Shown here piece after piece: positions 12,729-20,734 of a DNA stretch of 64,000 bases. The first letter of the stretch is position 1; every line of letters begins with the position of its first letter. The position numbers and the translations under genes are program-made. Under the pieces are notes generated by a model. That model made no database searches, was not told the origin of the DNA, and worked only from the letters and a program-made list of their open reading frames with translations. The DNA is from Oceanobacillus sojae (GTDB taxonomy: Bacteria > Bacillota > Bacilli > Bacillales > Amphibacillaceae), in contig NZ_BJYM01000015.1 in assembly GCF_007991515.1 (NCBI RefSeq), positions 62,001-126,000 of the forward strand, in the 5' to 3' direction.

Positions 12729-14306
12729 TTAAGTCTGTTTTTCTTTTGTATTCTTATACTTCTTCAAATAAGCCCTCCAGGTAATTGCCCAATGCTCCGG
12801 ATCTTCAAAGTATTTATCGGTCGTAATTTTATGAATCGAACTGCAATGGGGTGCTGACTGTATAACCTCAGGAGATGTATACGCTTCATTGGATATATGA
12901 GTCAAGCTTCTAATATACTCGTCCAAATCCTCCTTTGAATAAGATTCTGTTGGTTCTAATGTAAATGGCTGCGGAACAACGTATGGATGATGACTTGTCC
13001 AATACTGATGGGCAAAGTCTGCCATTCTTCTTGAGATATCCTCTGTCGTAATGCCTGTATCCTGATACAATGGCTCCCAGCTGTAACGAACCTGTTCTAA
13101 CCTGCCGCCTTCCGCATAAGGCACATCTACACCCTTTATTTCTTTTATTTTGCTGTATAAATAATTGTTATTAAGAACCGCTGTCTCAGAAACTGCTTTT
13201 AAACCATCAGGCCCCAGTGCACGAATCCATGCATATGCACGAATAATATTTTGAGCTACACCATAGTAAGAACGGACCTTGCCGATACTATGCTCTAAAT
13301 TTGTGTTCAAAACATACTTTTCACCATGCTTCTCAATAATCGGCTTTGGTAAATATGGCTTCAACCTTTCGACGACACCGACAGCACCTGAGCCCGGCCC
13401 TCCACACGCATGCGGTGTAGAGAAGGTTTTATGAAGATTGAAGAAGCACATATCAAAACCTGCTTCCTTTGCCCGCGTAATCCCAAGCAGCCCATTTGCA
13501 TTTGCCTGATCATAGTAGCAAATACCACCTGCATCATGGACAACCTTCGTAAATTTCTTGATTTTAGAATTATAGATTCCTGTATCCTCAGGATTTGCAA
13601 CAACAAATCCGGCTGTTCTTTCAGAGACAGCATCTTTTAATTTTTCTAAATCCGGAAAGCCGTTTTCATCTGGATATAATGTGATTATCTTATATCCTTT
13701 TACTGTCGCAGTTGCCGCTTGTGAAGGATGCGAGAATATAGTGGTGATAATCTCATCCCTTTGTTCTCCTTCTCCATTTGCCTCATGGTATGCTCTTACC
13801 ATGGATGCCATCATAAACAGTGCTTGGGTGCCCGACCCCGGCTGAAATGAAAAATAGTCCATTCCAGAAATTTCACGCAAATATAAATCTAGTTCATACG
13901 TTGCTTTCAAAGTGCCTTGAACTGTCTCTTCATCCTGCTTTGGATGAAGAGATCTTAACTTTTCCGAGGCAACAAGCTTTTCATTTACTACCGGGGAATA
14001 CTTCATCGTACATGTTCCCTGACCAATTTCCACATTAAAAGCCGCTCCTAATGTTTCCTGTGACAGCCTAAGATAATGCCGAAGTACTCTGTTTTGAGAA
14101 ATCTCCGGAAGCTCTGGTGCCCGGCTTCTCTTCAAATGACCTGGGAGCTTTGATACCCCGTCACCGATTGTAGATGCAATCTTCTCTTCTGTTCTTGGCG
14201 GTACAACGCCTCTTTCTCCTTTTTGATGAAGCTCGAATATGACTGGCTCATTCCACTTTGCCTGATGAAAATCTCTAACCTTCTTTTGGCTTTTAATCTC
14301 TTGCAT
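12729..14306 (-). CDS. GcvPB-like PLP-dependent glycine dehydrogenase subunit paralogue
   Basis: 525 residues, somewhat longer than typical GcvPB (about 490). Similarity to the decarboxylating glycine dehydrogenase beta subunit is clear: YHLRLSQETLGA-like N-terminus, SFQPGSGTQALFMM near residue 155, YYDQANANGLLG near 265 and the PLP-lysine motif FFNLHKTFSTPHACGGPGSG near 290. Canonical enzymes read HKTF..PHGGGGPG, so the Lys is kept while the flanking Gly-rich loop differs (ACGG). It follows the GcvPA-like gene by 18 bp. No gcvT, gcvH or lpd is nearby, and the operon encodes sugar uptake, so it is probably a paralogue with a different job from glycine cleavage. The substrate is unknown. Confidence 0.75.
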   Translation of the reverse strand: MQEIKSQKKVRDFHQAKWNEPVIFELHQKGERGVVPPRTEEKIASTIGDGVSKLPGHLKRSRAPELPEISQNRVLRHYLRLSQETLGAAFNVEIGQGTCTMKYSPVVNEKLVASEKLRSLHPKQDEETVQGTLKATYELDLYLREISGMDYFSFQPGSGTQALFMMASMVRAYHEANGEGEQRDEIITTIFSHPSQAATATVKGYKIITLYPDENGFPDLEKLKDAVSERTAGFVVANPEDTGIYNSKIKKFTKVVHDAGGICYYDQANANGLLGITRAKEAGFDMCFFNLHKTFSTPHACGGPGSGAVGVVERLKPYLPKPIIEKHGEKYVLNTNLEHSIGKVRSYYGVAQNIIRAYAWIRALGPDGLKAVSETAVLNNNYLYSKIKEIKGVDVPYAEGGRLEQVRYSWEPLYQDTGITTEDISRRMADFAHQYWTSHHPYVVPQPFTLEPTESYSKEDLDEYIRSLTHISNEAYTSPEVIQSAPHCSSIHKITTDKYFEDPEHWAITWRAYLKKYKNTKEKQT

Positions 14307-14324
14307 ATACTCACTTCCTTCCCT

Positions 14325-15710
14325 TTACAAAAATGAACGTAATTCCTTTGCTAATGCATCAATATCTGCTTTACTATGAACCTCTGTTACACAGAACAAG
14401 GCAGATTGCCCTAATTCCGGAAATTCTTCTGATAAATCAATACCTCCATAGATTCCTTTACTTAATAAATATTGATTAATTTCTGCCACTGTTTTTCCTG
14501 TCTCATTAAAATCGACAACAAATTCCTTAAAGCTTACATTGTTAAAGTAACTCGAGGTTATCTGTTCTATTTCATTAAGCTTCTTCATAGCATATTGGCT
14601 GCGCTGCATAATAGTCTGTCCCAGCTCGGCCATTCCCTCCGGCCCCATTAATGCAAGATAAACCCCAGCTGTAATAGCGCACATAGATGTTTGTGTTCCG
14701 ACAGATTCTTTTCCTTTTTCCCGTTTTGCAAAAGAAGTTCTATCATAGAAAACATCTCCAAACCCGTATTCCCCTTCTTGACTCGTAGGAGTAATTCCAA
14801 ATAATCTGGAAGGGAACTCTGAAATGTATTCAATCTCATCTCTTGTTGCAATAAAACCTGACTGTCCTCCGCCATAATTCATAGGGTTTCCTAAAGGCTG
14901 GAGCTCCCCGCAGATTATATCTGCACCATATTGAGCAGGCGATTCCAGTACACCTAATGAGATTGGATCAACACCAACAATCGTAATAACATCTGAGCTT
15001 TTAGCAATCCTGCTTATTTCTTCTCCTTGAGTTTCTAAAAATCCCAGATAACTTGGGTTTTCAAAATATATTGCTGCTGTCTGTCCTGAAATATTGTTCT
15101 TGAGATCGGTTAAATCTAATTCCCCTGTCGCTTCCTGATAGTCAATAAGCTTTATCTCTATATCCGGTGAACAGTAATTCCAAATAATTTTTAATCGCTC
15201 TGGTGCAATCGTTTTAGGTACAAGTGCTTCTCTCTTCTTTGTTAATCTGGACGCCATTCTGATAGCAGTTGCTGCTGCCTGTCCCCAGTCAAATGTCGGG
15301 ACATTTACAACATCTACACAAAGTAATTCCGCCAGCAGGCTCTGGTATTCAAATAGCACCTGGAATCTTCCATGATCTTCATACTCATCTCCAGCGTATG
15401 CCGTTACAAATTCTGCTCTGGAAGCTATTTCATCACATACAGCCGGGATAAAATGCTGCCAGCATCCTCCTCCTAAAAAGCTGATTACTTCATTTGTTCC
15501 TTTGTTTTCCTGTAGTAAATTTCCGACTTCTCTTTTCAGCTCAAATTCGTTCAGAGCTTCCGGGATGTTTAATTTGCCGGTATATCTTAATTCATCCGGT
15601 ATCGTCTGATACAATTCTTCAATACTTTCTATGCCAATTTCTTTAAGCATCTGCGTCTTTATTTCCGAGTTTGTATTTGGTAAATAAGGGTGTGTTATTG
15701 TTTTAGTCAT
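14325..15710 (-). CDS. GcvPA-like glycine dehydrogenase subunit paralogue
   Basis: 461 residues with the GcvPA fold: YLPNTNSEIKTQMLKEIG at the start, ISFLGGGCWQHFIPAV near residue 78, then a pseudo-PLP domain lacking the catalytic Lys, as expected for the alpha subunit. The stretch that reads YTPYQPEISQG in canonical GcvPA is replaced here by YAGDEYEDHGRF (near residue 102), and the GVYDHYIP motif by GCWQHFIP. These changes lie near the active-site interface and argue for altered specificity. SD AAAGGAGG precedes ATG. It follows the SDR gene by 19 bp and is followed by the GcvPB-like partner, so the two presumably form an alpha/beta enzyme. Confidence 0.75.
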   Translation of the reverse strand: MTKTITHPYLPNTNSEIKTQMLKEIGIESIEELYQTIPDELRYTGKLNIPEALNEFELKREVGNLLQENKGTNEVISFLGGGCWQHFIPAVCDEIASRAEFVTAYAGDEYEDHGRFQVLFEYQSLLAELLCVDVVNVPTFDWGQAAATAIRMASRLTKKREALVPKTIAPERLKIIWNYCSPDIEIKLIDYQEATGELDLTDLKNNISGQTAAIYFENPSYLGFLETQGEEISRIAKSSDVITIVGVDPISLGVLESPAQYGADIICGELQPLGNPMNYGGGQSGFIATRDEIEYISEFPSRLFGITPTSQEGEYGFGDVFYDRTSFAKREKGKESVGTQTSMCAITAGVYLALMGPEGMAELGQTIMQRSQYAMKKLNEIEQITSSYFNNVSFKEFVVDFNETGKTVAEINQYLLSKGIYGGIDLSEEFPELGQSALFCVTEVHSKADIDALAKELRSFL

Positions 15711-15729
15711 TGTTTATCATCCTCCTTTA

Positions 15730-16509
15730 TCACGCTAATCCTCCACCATCCACTACTAAAGTTGTTCCAGTAACCCATTCTGATAAATCACTTGCTAAAA
15801 ATAAAACACCTTTTGCAATATCCTCCGGTGTACCAATTCTGCTCAATGGCCTGTCTTTACCTGAATCCTCTAAAAACTTTCCTTCTTCTTCATTCAGTTG
15901 TTTTGCCTCTCCTCTTAAAAGCGGTGTATCTGTATCCCCTGGGCAAATACTGTTTACTCTGATATTGTCACTGCCGTGGTCGATAGCCATTGCTTTTGTC
16001 AGGTTAACTACACCTGCCTTTGATGCACAATAAGAAACAGCGTTATCTCCTCCCTTTAGACCCCATCCAGAGCCTGTATTAATAATTGTGCCACCACCGC
16101 TCTCTTTCATAATCGGTATGACTTGTTTCGATAAAAGGAATATGCTCTTTAAAGAAACATCCATGACTAAATCCCATTCCTCTTCCGAATGCTCCAGCAA
16201 ATTTTTACGCTTGATTACACCTGCATTATTAAAGAGAATATCTATTTTATTGAAATCGCTTACAACTTTTTGAATAACTTCTTTTATATTTGTTTCAGAA
16301 GTGACATCACAAGTGATAAATACTGCACTTCCTCCACTATGTATAATTTCTTCTTCTGCTGCCTTCCCATTTTGTGCATTAATATCTAACAGAATTACCT
16401 TACATCCTAATTGAGCGAATAATTTAGATGTGGCTAAACCAATTCCTGAGGCTGCTCCTGTAATAACTGCAACCTTGCCTTTCATTCCAATCAAGCTCTC
16501 GAAATTCAT
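15730..16509 (-). CDS. SDR-family NAD(P)-dependent dehydrogenase
   Basis: 259 residues, a classical short-chain dehydrogenase. It has the cofactor motif TGAASGIG near residue 18, NNAG near 93, the catalytic Ser near 146 (NTGSGWG) and YCASK near 160 (YxxxK), then ICPGDTDTPLL and a C-terminal VVDGGGLA. Asp (LLDIN) after the second strand favours NAD over NADP. As first gene of the glycoside operon it is probably a sugar or sugar-derived alcohol dehydrogenase, resembling glucose 1-dehydrogenase-type SDRs. SD AGAAGGAGGAC precedes ATG. Promoter and putative operator lie directly upstream. Confidence 0.88.
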   Translation of the reverse strand: MNFESLIGMKGKVAVITGAASGIGLATSKLFAQLGCKVILLDINAQNGKAAEEEIIHSGGSAVFITCDVTSETNIKEVIQKVVSDFNKIDILFNNAGVIKRKNLLEHSEEEWDLVMDVSLKSIFLLSKQVIPIMKESGGGTIINTGSGWGLKGGDNAVSYCASKAGVVNLTKAMAIDHGSDNIRVNSICPGDTDTPLLRGEAKQLNEEEGKFLEDSGKDRPLSRIGTPEDIAKGVLFLASDLSEWVTGTTLVVDGGGLA

Positions 16510-16534
16510 ACTCTGTCCTCCTTCTAAAAGTTTC

Positions 16535-16585
16535 TTAATTAATTAAATTAACAATATAGTAGCATAGTAATTTATTTTATGTCAA
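16535..16585 (-). promoter_or_regulatory. SDR-operon promoter with putative ROK operator
   Basis: TTGACA (16585-16580), 18 bp, then TACTAT (16561-16556), preceded by TG at the extended -10 position. Four bases past the -10 lies TTAATTAATTAAATTAA (16535-16551 on +), identical to the motif at the galM promoter. The strong core with a motif over +1 fits a tightly repressed, inducible operon. Confidence 0.7.
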
Positions 16586-16675
16586 TAGAATTTCTGTTAT
16601 TTTTTGAAAATTCCCATTTAATTAAAAACGTACTATTCTTATTAAATTAGTCCTTTTAACGATGGCTAGTGAAAT

Positions 16676-16707
16676 AAAAAAAGATACCATCTAATTAAGA
16701 TGATACC
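16676..16707 (-). terminator. Terminator of the ydjFGHI-like operon
   Basis: On the minus strand GGTATCATCT, loop TAATT and AGATGGTATC form a 10-bp stem with G-U pairs, followed by TTTTTTT. It lies 34 bp after the SPFH gene. Confidence 0.8.
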
Positions 16708-16740
16708 TCCATTTTCTGATTTTCCAGTTGTTGTTCGTCT

Positions 16741-17790
16741 TTAAACCAGCTTATACCCACAATTTCCGCAAAAATTCATTCCTTGTGTTTTACTTCCACA
16801 GTTCGGACAGAAATTTGGAATGGATCCACTTGATTCATTACCTGAGGATTCCTGTTGATTCTGAGGCTGCTGATTTTGCTGTTGACTCTGATTTTGATTT
16901 TGTTGACCGCTTTGATTTTGCTGCTGTTGTTGATTTGGTGTATTTTGTTCGTTAGCACCGCTCATCATTTCTTTCGCCATATTCATACCCATCATCATAC
17001 CAGCCATGTCCGTTGCGGAATTACCGCCATTGGATTTGCCAGAAGAAATCGCATCTGTCATAGCTACATCTTTATAACGGCCCATATCGCCAATCATACC
17101 GTGTGATGCTGTTTTTGTAATCATATCCTGAATTTCTTTCGGATAATTAAAGCTGATTATATTGAAGCCATTAATCTCAAAACCGTCCTTGTTCACCTGC
17201 ATATCCAAATCTTCTTTGATTCCCTCACCAATTTCAAAGGAATTTGCCTGAAGATTAAACATATCCTTACCTTCTTTGGTAATCCACTTCATCAGTAATT
17301 GATCCAGAATCGCTGTGATTCTTAGACGGATATCCTCGACAAGGTAGCTGTCCTTAACTCCTGCAATATTATCAATCAGTTTCACATAATCTTTTACAGT
17401 AAATTGAAAGGTTCCGTTGGCTCGGATCGGCATCCCGCCAGGCAGCTGCGGTGAAGGAATATTTATGGCATTTTTTGTACCCCATTTTACAGTAAACTGT
17501 TTCGTGTTTACAAACAGCACTTCCACACGCATTCCACTGTTAAATCCAAATTTAAATCCTTTCAATGTAGATAGAAAAGGAATGATATCTGACTCTATTT
17601 CGTATTCTCCCTCATCTTTAAAAACACCTTCAATTTTTCCCTGGTTAAAAAAGATAGCATCCTGACCGGGGTGAATAATTAATTTACTCCCTTTTTTAAT
17701 TTCCCTGTTATTCCATTTCCAGAAAATCATATCATCTCGAAACTCTTCCCATTCTACAACATTTGCTAACTGACCTCTAAAAAAACCCAT
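16741..17790 (-). CDS. ydjI: SPFH-domain protein with C-terminal zinc ribbon (YdjI-like)
   Basis: 349 residues. The N-terminal two thirds match the SPFH/virion-core-like family (MGFFRGQLANVVEW, IHPGQDAIFFNQGKIEG, GGMPIRANGTFQFTVKDY). Then come a Gly/Met-rich stretch (MAGMMMGMNMAKEMM), a Q/N-rich linker of about 35 residues and a double-CxxC zinc ribbon (FCPNCGSK..FCGNCGYKL) at the end. In B. subtilis YdjI is encoded with PspA, YdjG and YdjH in a sigma-W operon responding to membrane damage, and scaffolds membrane domains. The same gene order here supports the assignment. The MGFFRG start is shared with the first protein of the operon. SD AAGGATG. Confidence 0.82.
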   Translation of the reverse strand: MGFFRGQLANVVEWEEFRDDMIFWKWNNREIKKGSKLIIHPGQDAIFFNQGKIEGVFKDEGEYEIESDIIPFLSTLKGFKFGFNSGMRVEVLFVNTKQFTVKWGTKNAINIPSPQLPGGMPIRANGTFQFTVKDYVKLIDNIAGVKDSYLVEDIRLRITAILDQLLMKWITKEGKDMFNLQANSFEIGEGIKEDLDMQVNKDGFEINGFNIISFNYPKEIQDMITKTASHGMIGDMGRYKDVAMTDAISSGKSNGGNSATDMAGMMMGMNMAKEMMSGANEQNTPNQQQQQNQSGQQNQNQSQQQNQQPQNQQESSGNESSGSIPNFCPNCGSKTQGMNFCGNCGYKLV

Positions 17791-17826
17791 TATTTAGATC
17801 ATCCTTTCTATATAGCCTTCTATAAG

Positions 17827-18609
17827 TTAAAATTTACCGCGTGCTCCAGAATGTGAATGACCTCCTCTTGTCATTCCACCTCCGCCACCTCCGCGGCCAC
17901 CTCCAGTGTTTTTCTGAATTTTTGTTTTCGTAACGGTTTGACGCAAGTATCTATCTGACTTGTTTTTCACGCGTGAATTATTTGCATCAAGATACGTGCT
18001 TGCATTAGTTGTTACACGTCCACCCATATTAAAAATCATTGAGCCGACCACAGCTGCCCCAATTATAACAGCAACCAATAAATGAAACCATGTCTGAAGT
18101 AAAAAACCATCTGGATTTACTAATGGACTGACTCCCATATATTTATCTACTTTTTCAAAATATAATAAACTTGCATCATAATAATCATTTGCTGATAAAT
18201 TTGGAATGATCTGATCTACGATTTGCTGTCCACGATCACTATCTATATATTTTTCCCCTTCATAAAAACCTGCTACATATAGGTCGCGATCTCCTGGCCC
18301 CTTAGAAAAATCAAGTCCCAAAATAACAGTATCTCCATGATTTCCATCATATCCGGGTCCCTGTTCATCATAGAAATCCTCAATGTAGGGTTCAATATCT
18401 ATTCCATCCTGCTCGCCCTTCGTCAAAATAAGAATATCAATCTCATTCTCTTCACTATACTCAGCTGCTCTCTGCTCCAGGTCGGTCCTCTCATTATCGG
18501 TAAATATATTTGCATCATCGTAAATATACTGCTTCTCTGCAAAAACTCCAGGAATAATAAATAAAGATATTAGTAAAAGAAAACTGGCTGTGATTATATA
18601 CTTTCTCAT
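17827..18609 (-). CDS. ydjH: TPM-domain membrane protein (YdjH-like)
   Basis: 260 residues: signal peptide (about 1-24), extracytoplasmic TPM-phosphatase fold (YIYDDANIFTDNERTDLEQRA, LILTKGEQDGIDIEPYIEDFY, GHGDTVILGL-like strand), one membrane helix near residues 170-190 and a short cytoplasmic basic tail ending in GGGRGGGGGGMTRGGHSHSG. The same architecture is seen in B. subtilis YdjH. The start ATG overlaps the stop of the YdjG-like gene (ATGA), implying translational coupling. It probably acts with the zinc-ribbon and SPFH partners in envelope-stress defence; the biochemical role of TPM domains in this operon is not established. Confidence 0.8.
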   Translation of the reverse strand: MRKYIITASFLLLISLFIIPGVFAEKQYIYDDANIFTDNERTDLEQRAAEYSEENEIDILILTKGEQDGIDIEPYIEDFYDEQGPGYDGNHGDTVILGLDFSKGPGDRDLYVAGFYEGEKYIDSDRGQQIVDQIIPNLSANDYYDASLLYFEKVDKYMGVSPLVNPDGFLLQTWFHLLVAVIIGAAVVGSMIFNMGGRVTTNASTYLDANNSRVKNKSDRYLRQTVTKTKIQKNTGGGRGGGGGGMTRGGHSHSGARGKF

Positions 18610-19634
18610 AAAATATCACCGCCCAGCATAATAGCTATTGTTTTGAATAAAACAAATGATCCGCCGGCAATGCCAGAAAACCAGAGTGCAGCCTTTGAAT
18701 AGCTCAGCGGCGGCTTACCGACAATTTTCCCTGTCTGTCCGTTCATCGCAAATGTATGCTCCTGTTTATCAAAATCATAATAAACCATCCAAACCGGTAA
18801 GAGCACATAATAGCTATTTGCTTTCTTTGTACGGATATTCTTCTGTTCATAATTTACAGAGGTGTAGCCCCGTACAGTTGAACCTATATAAGTATCCAAA
18901 AATCCTCTGATTTTTGCTTTTACCCGATCAAACAGCTCATCATCGGTATAATTATATTTTTCTGCTAAATAACCAGCTAAATAAGGTGTTTTAAAGCCTT
19001 CCAGCTTGTTGTAGTCATAAGGCTCTAATTTATCCATCAGCTCATCATCCATTTTTTCTGATGCATCCACAGGAACCTTTAAATAACTGATATCAATATC
19101 CCGGTGTACCCGATAATACTTTGTCTCTGTATAACGGTAATCTCCGCGCCGGTATGTACGCACCTTGGTTCCTGTTGCCTTCACCTCTACATCATTATCC
19201 AGGTCATACATCCAAAACGGGACGTACATTCCGGTAATATTTTTGACGCGGTCAGCTGTCATAAAGCCCTTTGGTGTCAGCCTGCCATTTTTACACCATT
19301 TTTTAAATGCCTGCATCGCTTCCTCTTTGCTGATGGTAAATGGTATAACTTTAGCAGGGGCCAGCTCACCGGATAATCGATCAGCAAGAACCACTCCTGC
19401 ACCGCAAAAGCTGCATGATGTCGCTGTTGTATCTGCATCTGTCAAGACAACAGCTCCACAGTTTTCACAATGATATTCTTTCGCCTCATCTTCTTCAAAA
19501 GACTGCGTAATATTTACATCATCAAATGTATCAATATGCTCCTCATGACCACAGCTATCGCAAGCCAAGTGACCAGATGCACTGTCAAATCCCATATCCG
19601 CCCCACAATTAGGACATTTATAATGTACTAACAT
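18606..19634 (-). CDS. ydjG: Zinc-ribbon membrane protein (YdjG-like)
   Basis: 342 residues. It starts with a TFIIB-type zinc ribbon (YKCPNCGADMGFD..LACDSCG), followed by a second CxxC pair (YHCENCGAVV..TSCSFCGAG). The middle domain (KVIPFTISKEEAMQAFKKWC, GMYVPFWMYDL) is characteristic of the YdjG family, and a C-terminal hydrophobic helix (ALWFSGIAGGSFVLF) anchors it. In B. subtilis YdjG forms a membrane complex with YdjH that recruits PspA. SD GAGGTGAAGACGG precedes ATG. It lies 11 bp after the coiled-coil gene. Confidence 0.8.
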   Translation of the reverse strand: MLVHYKCPNCGADMGFDSASGHLACDSCGHEEHIDTFDDVNITQSFEEDEAKEYHCENCGAVVLTDADTTATSCSFCGAGVVLADRLSGELAPAKVIPFTISKEEAMQAFKKWCKNGRLTPKGFMTADRVKNITGMYVPFWMYDLDNDVEVKATGTKVRTYRRGDYRYTETKYYRVHRDIDISYLKVPVDASEKMDDELMDKLEPYDYNKLEGFKTPYLAGYLAEKYNYTDDELFDRVKAKIRGFLDTYIGSTVRGYTSVNYEQKNIRTKKANSYYVLLPVWMVYYDFDKQEHTFAMNGQTGKIVGKPPLSYSKAALWFSGIAGGSFVLFKTIAIMLGGDIL

Positions 19635-19645
19635 CCGTCTTCACC

Positions 19646-20155
19646 TCATTTTTCTGATCGCAATTCAAGCAGTGCCTCTGCCTCAGCAAGCTCAAACTGA
19701 ATTTTTTCTTCTTCTTTTGCAGTATATTTTATTATATCCGCTTCATTTTCTTTAGCCGTAGTTTCTCTCTGCATTGCGTCGAGCCGGTCAAAGGTTTCAT
19801 TAAACGTCTGGCTCATCCGCTCATAGCTTTGCTTGAATGGAACCATCTGAGCTTCTAAATCATAGTTTTGCTTTTGCAATTTTTCAATCTCTTGGAGTGC
19901 CGCTTCTCTTTGTATTTGAAAACGGCTTTTTTCATTAGGTTGTTCTGTTCTTTCTTCATACTTTGCAAATTTATCTGCAAGGCTCTGTTTTTCTATAATT
20001 TCTTCATTTATTCTTGTTATATTTACTTGAATTGTATCTATTTTGGCACGCATTTCCCGCATTATCCTATCCATTTCTTTTTTACTTTTCTGTAAGTTTT
20101 GCCTGCTTTTCTTTGCTTCTCGTTCAGATGAATAAAAGCCTCTAAAAAAACCCAT
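19646..20155 (-). CDS. Coiled-coil protein in the pspA position of a ydjFGHI-like operon
   Basis: 169 residues, nearly all long amphipathic helix with heptads (about residues 12-160; MDRIMREMRAKIDTIQVNI, EIEKLQKQNYDLEAQM). The first gene of the corresponding B. subtilis operon is pspA (about 225 residues), also a coiled coil. This protein is shorter and lacks the usual PspA N-terminus (MGIFSR-type), starting instead MGFFRGFYSSER, a motif shared with the SPFH protein of the operon. I therefore call it a functional analogue, not a proven PspA. The sigma-W-type promoter lies 37 bp upstream; SD AAAGGGATG. Confidence 0.65.
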   Translation of the reverse strand: MGFFRGFYSSEREAKKSRQNLQKSKKEMDRIMREMRAKIDTIQVNITRINEEIIEKQSLADKFAKYEERTEQPNEKSRFQIQREAALQEIEKLQKQNYDLEAQMVPFKQSYERMSQTFNETFDRLDAMQRETTAKENEADIIKYTAKEEEKIQFELAEAEALLELRSEK

Positions 20156-20191
20156 TCTGAATCATCCCTTTCTTCCGAGCTTATGTATTTG

Positions 20192-20218
20192 TACGTTTGA
20201 ATATAATAAAAGGTTTCA
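20192..20218 (-). promoter_or_regulatory. Sigma-W-type ECF promoter
   Basis: On the minus strand TGAAAC (20218-20213), 17 bp, CGTA (20195-20192). This is the B. subtilis sigma-W consensus (TGAAAC / CGTA, 16-17 bp). Transcription would start about 30 nt before the first ydj-like gene. Confidence 0.8.
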
Positions 20219-20255
20219 TCGGTATTTTCATTTTGCAGACCAGTTACCAGCAAAT

Positions 20256-20734
20256 AACTCTTGTAATCTGGCTAATTACACCTTAAAGGATACCGTATTT
20301 TCTTCAGGATTTCTAATTATCTTTGAAAAAAGAGAGATTTATTTTACAGGATTGTAATAAAAATAGCTTTTCGACATGAAAATGAAATGAAAAAACAGTG
20401 AATTTCTCTGAAAATATTGATGTAGACAATATCGAAACGTGTCTAATCCTGTAATATATTTTAATAATTTGTTATCGTTCCTTAAAAATATGGACACCTT
20501 CTTGTGATATCTCTATGTTAACTTGTACATAGTGAAAAAAATAAACGCTCACCTAACAGCTTAATGAGCGGTCAAGATGTTCATGTCCATTACTCTAGTT
20601 ATCAATCAATTCGTATTTCTCTCTGACTAGTAGCAGGAGTTTTACGGACAAGCACATCATGATGGAATGAAATCTTCTACATAGGTTTCTATTTTTCAAC
20701 AAAATTATAGTAAAAATTTTAAGGAGGAATTCTT
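20256..20734. other. Intergenic region upstream of the NlpC/P60-like gene
   Basis: Roughly 480 bp, AT-rich, without a credible gene. It holds a stem-loop CGCTCA (20546-20551)/TGAGCG (20565-20570), about 170 bases before the start codon. A long 5' leader is possible; I see no known riboswitch signature. Confidence 0.4.

Noticed and set aside
12729-15710. Ordinary glycine cleavage operon
   Set aside because: gcvT and gcvH are absent, motifs diverge, and the genes are embedded in a sugar-uptake operon.
20400-20734. Possible c-di-AMP (ydaO) riboswitch before the NlpC/P60-like gene
   Set aside because: Such genes are common targets, but I could not find the conserved GGGGAACC-type core; only a simple stem-loop is present.
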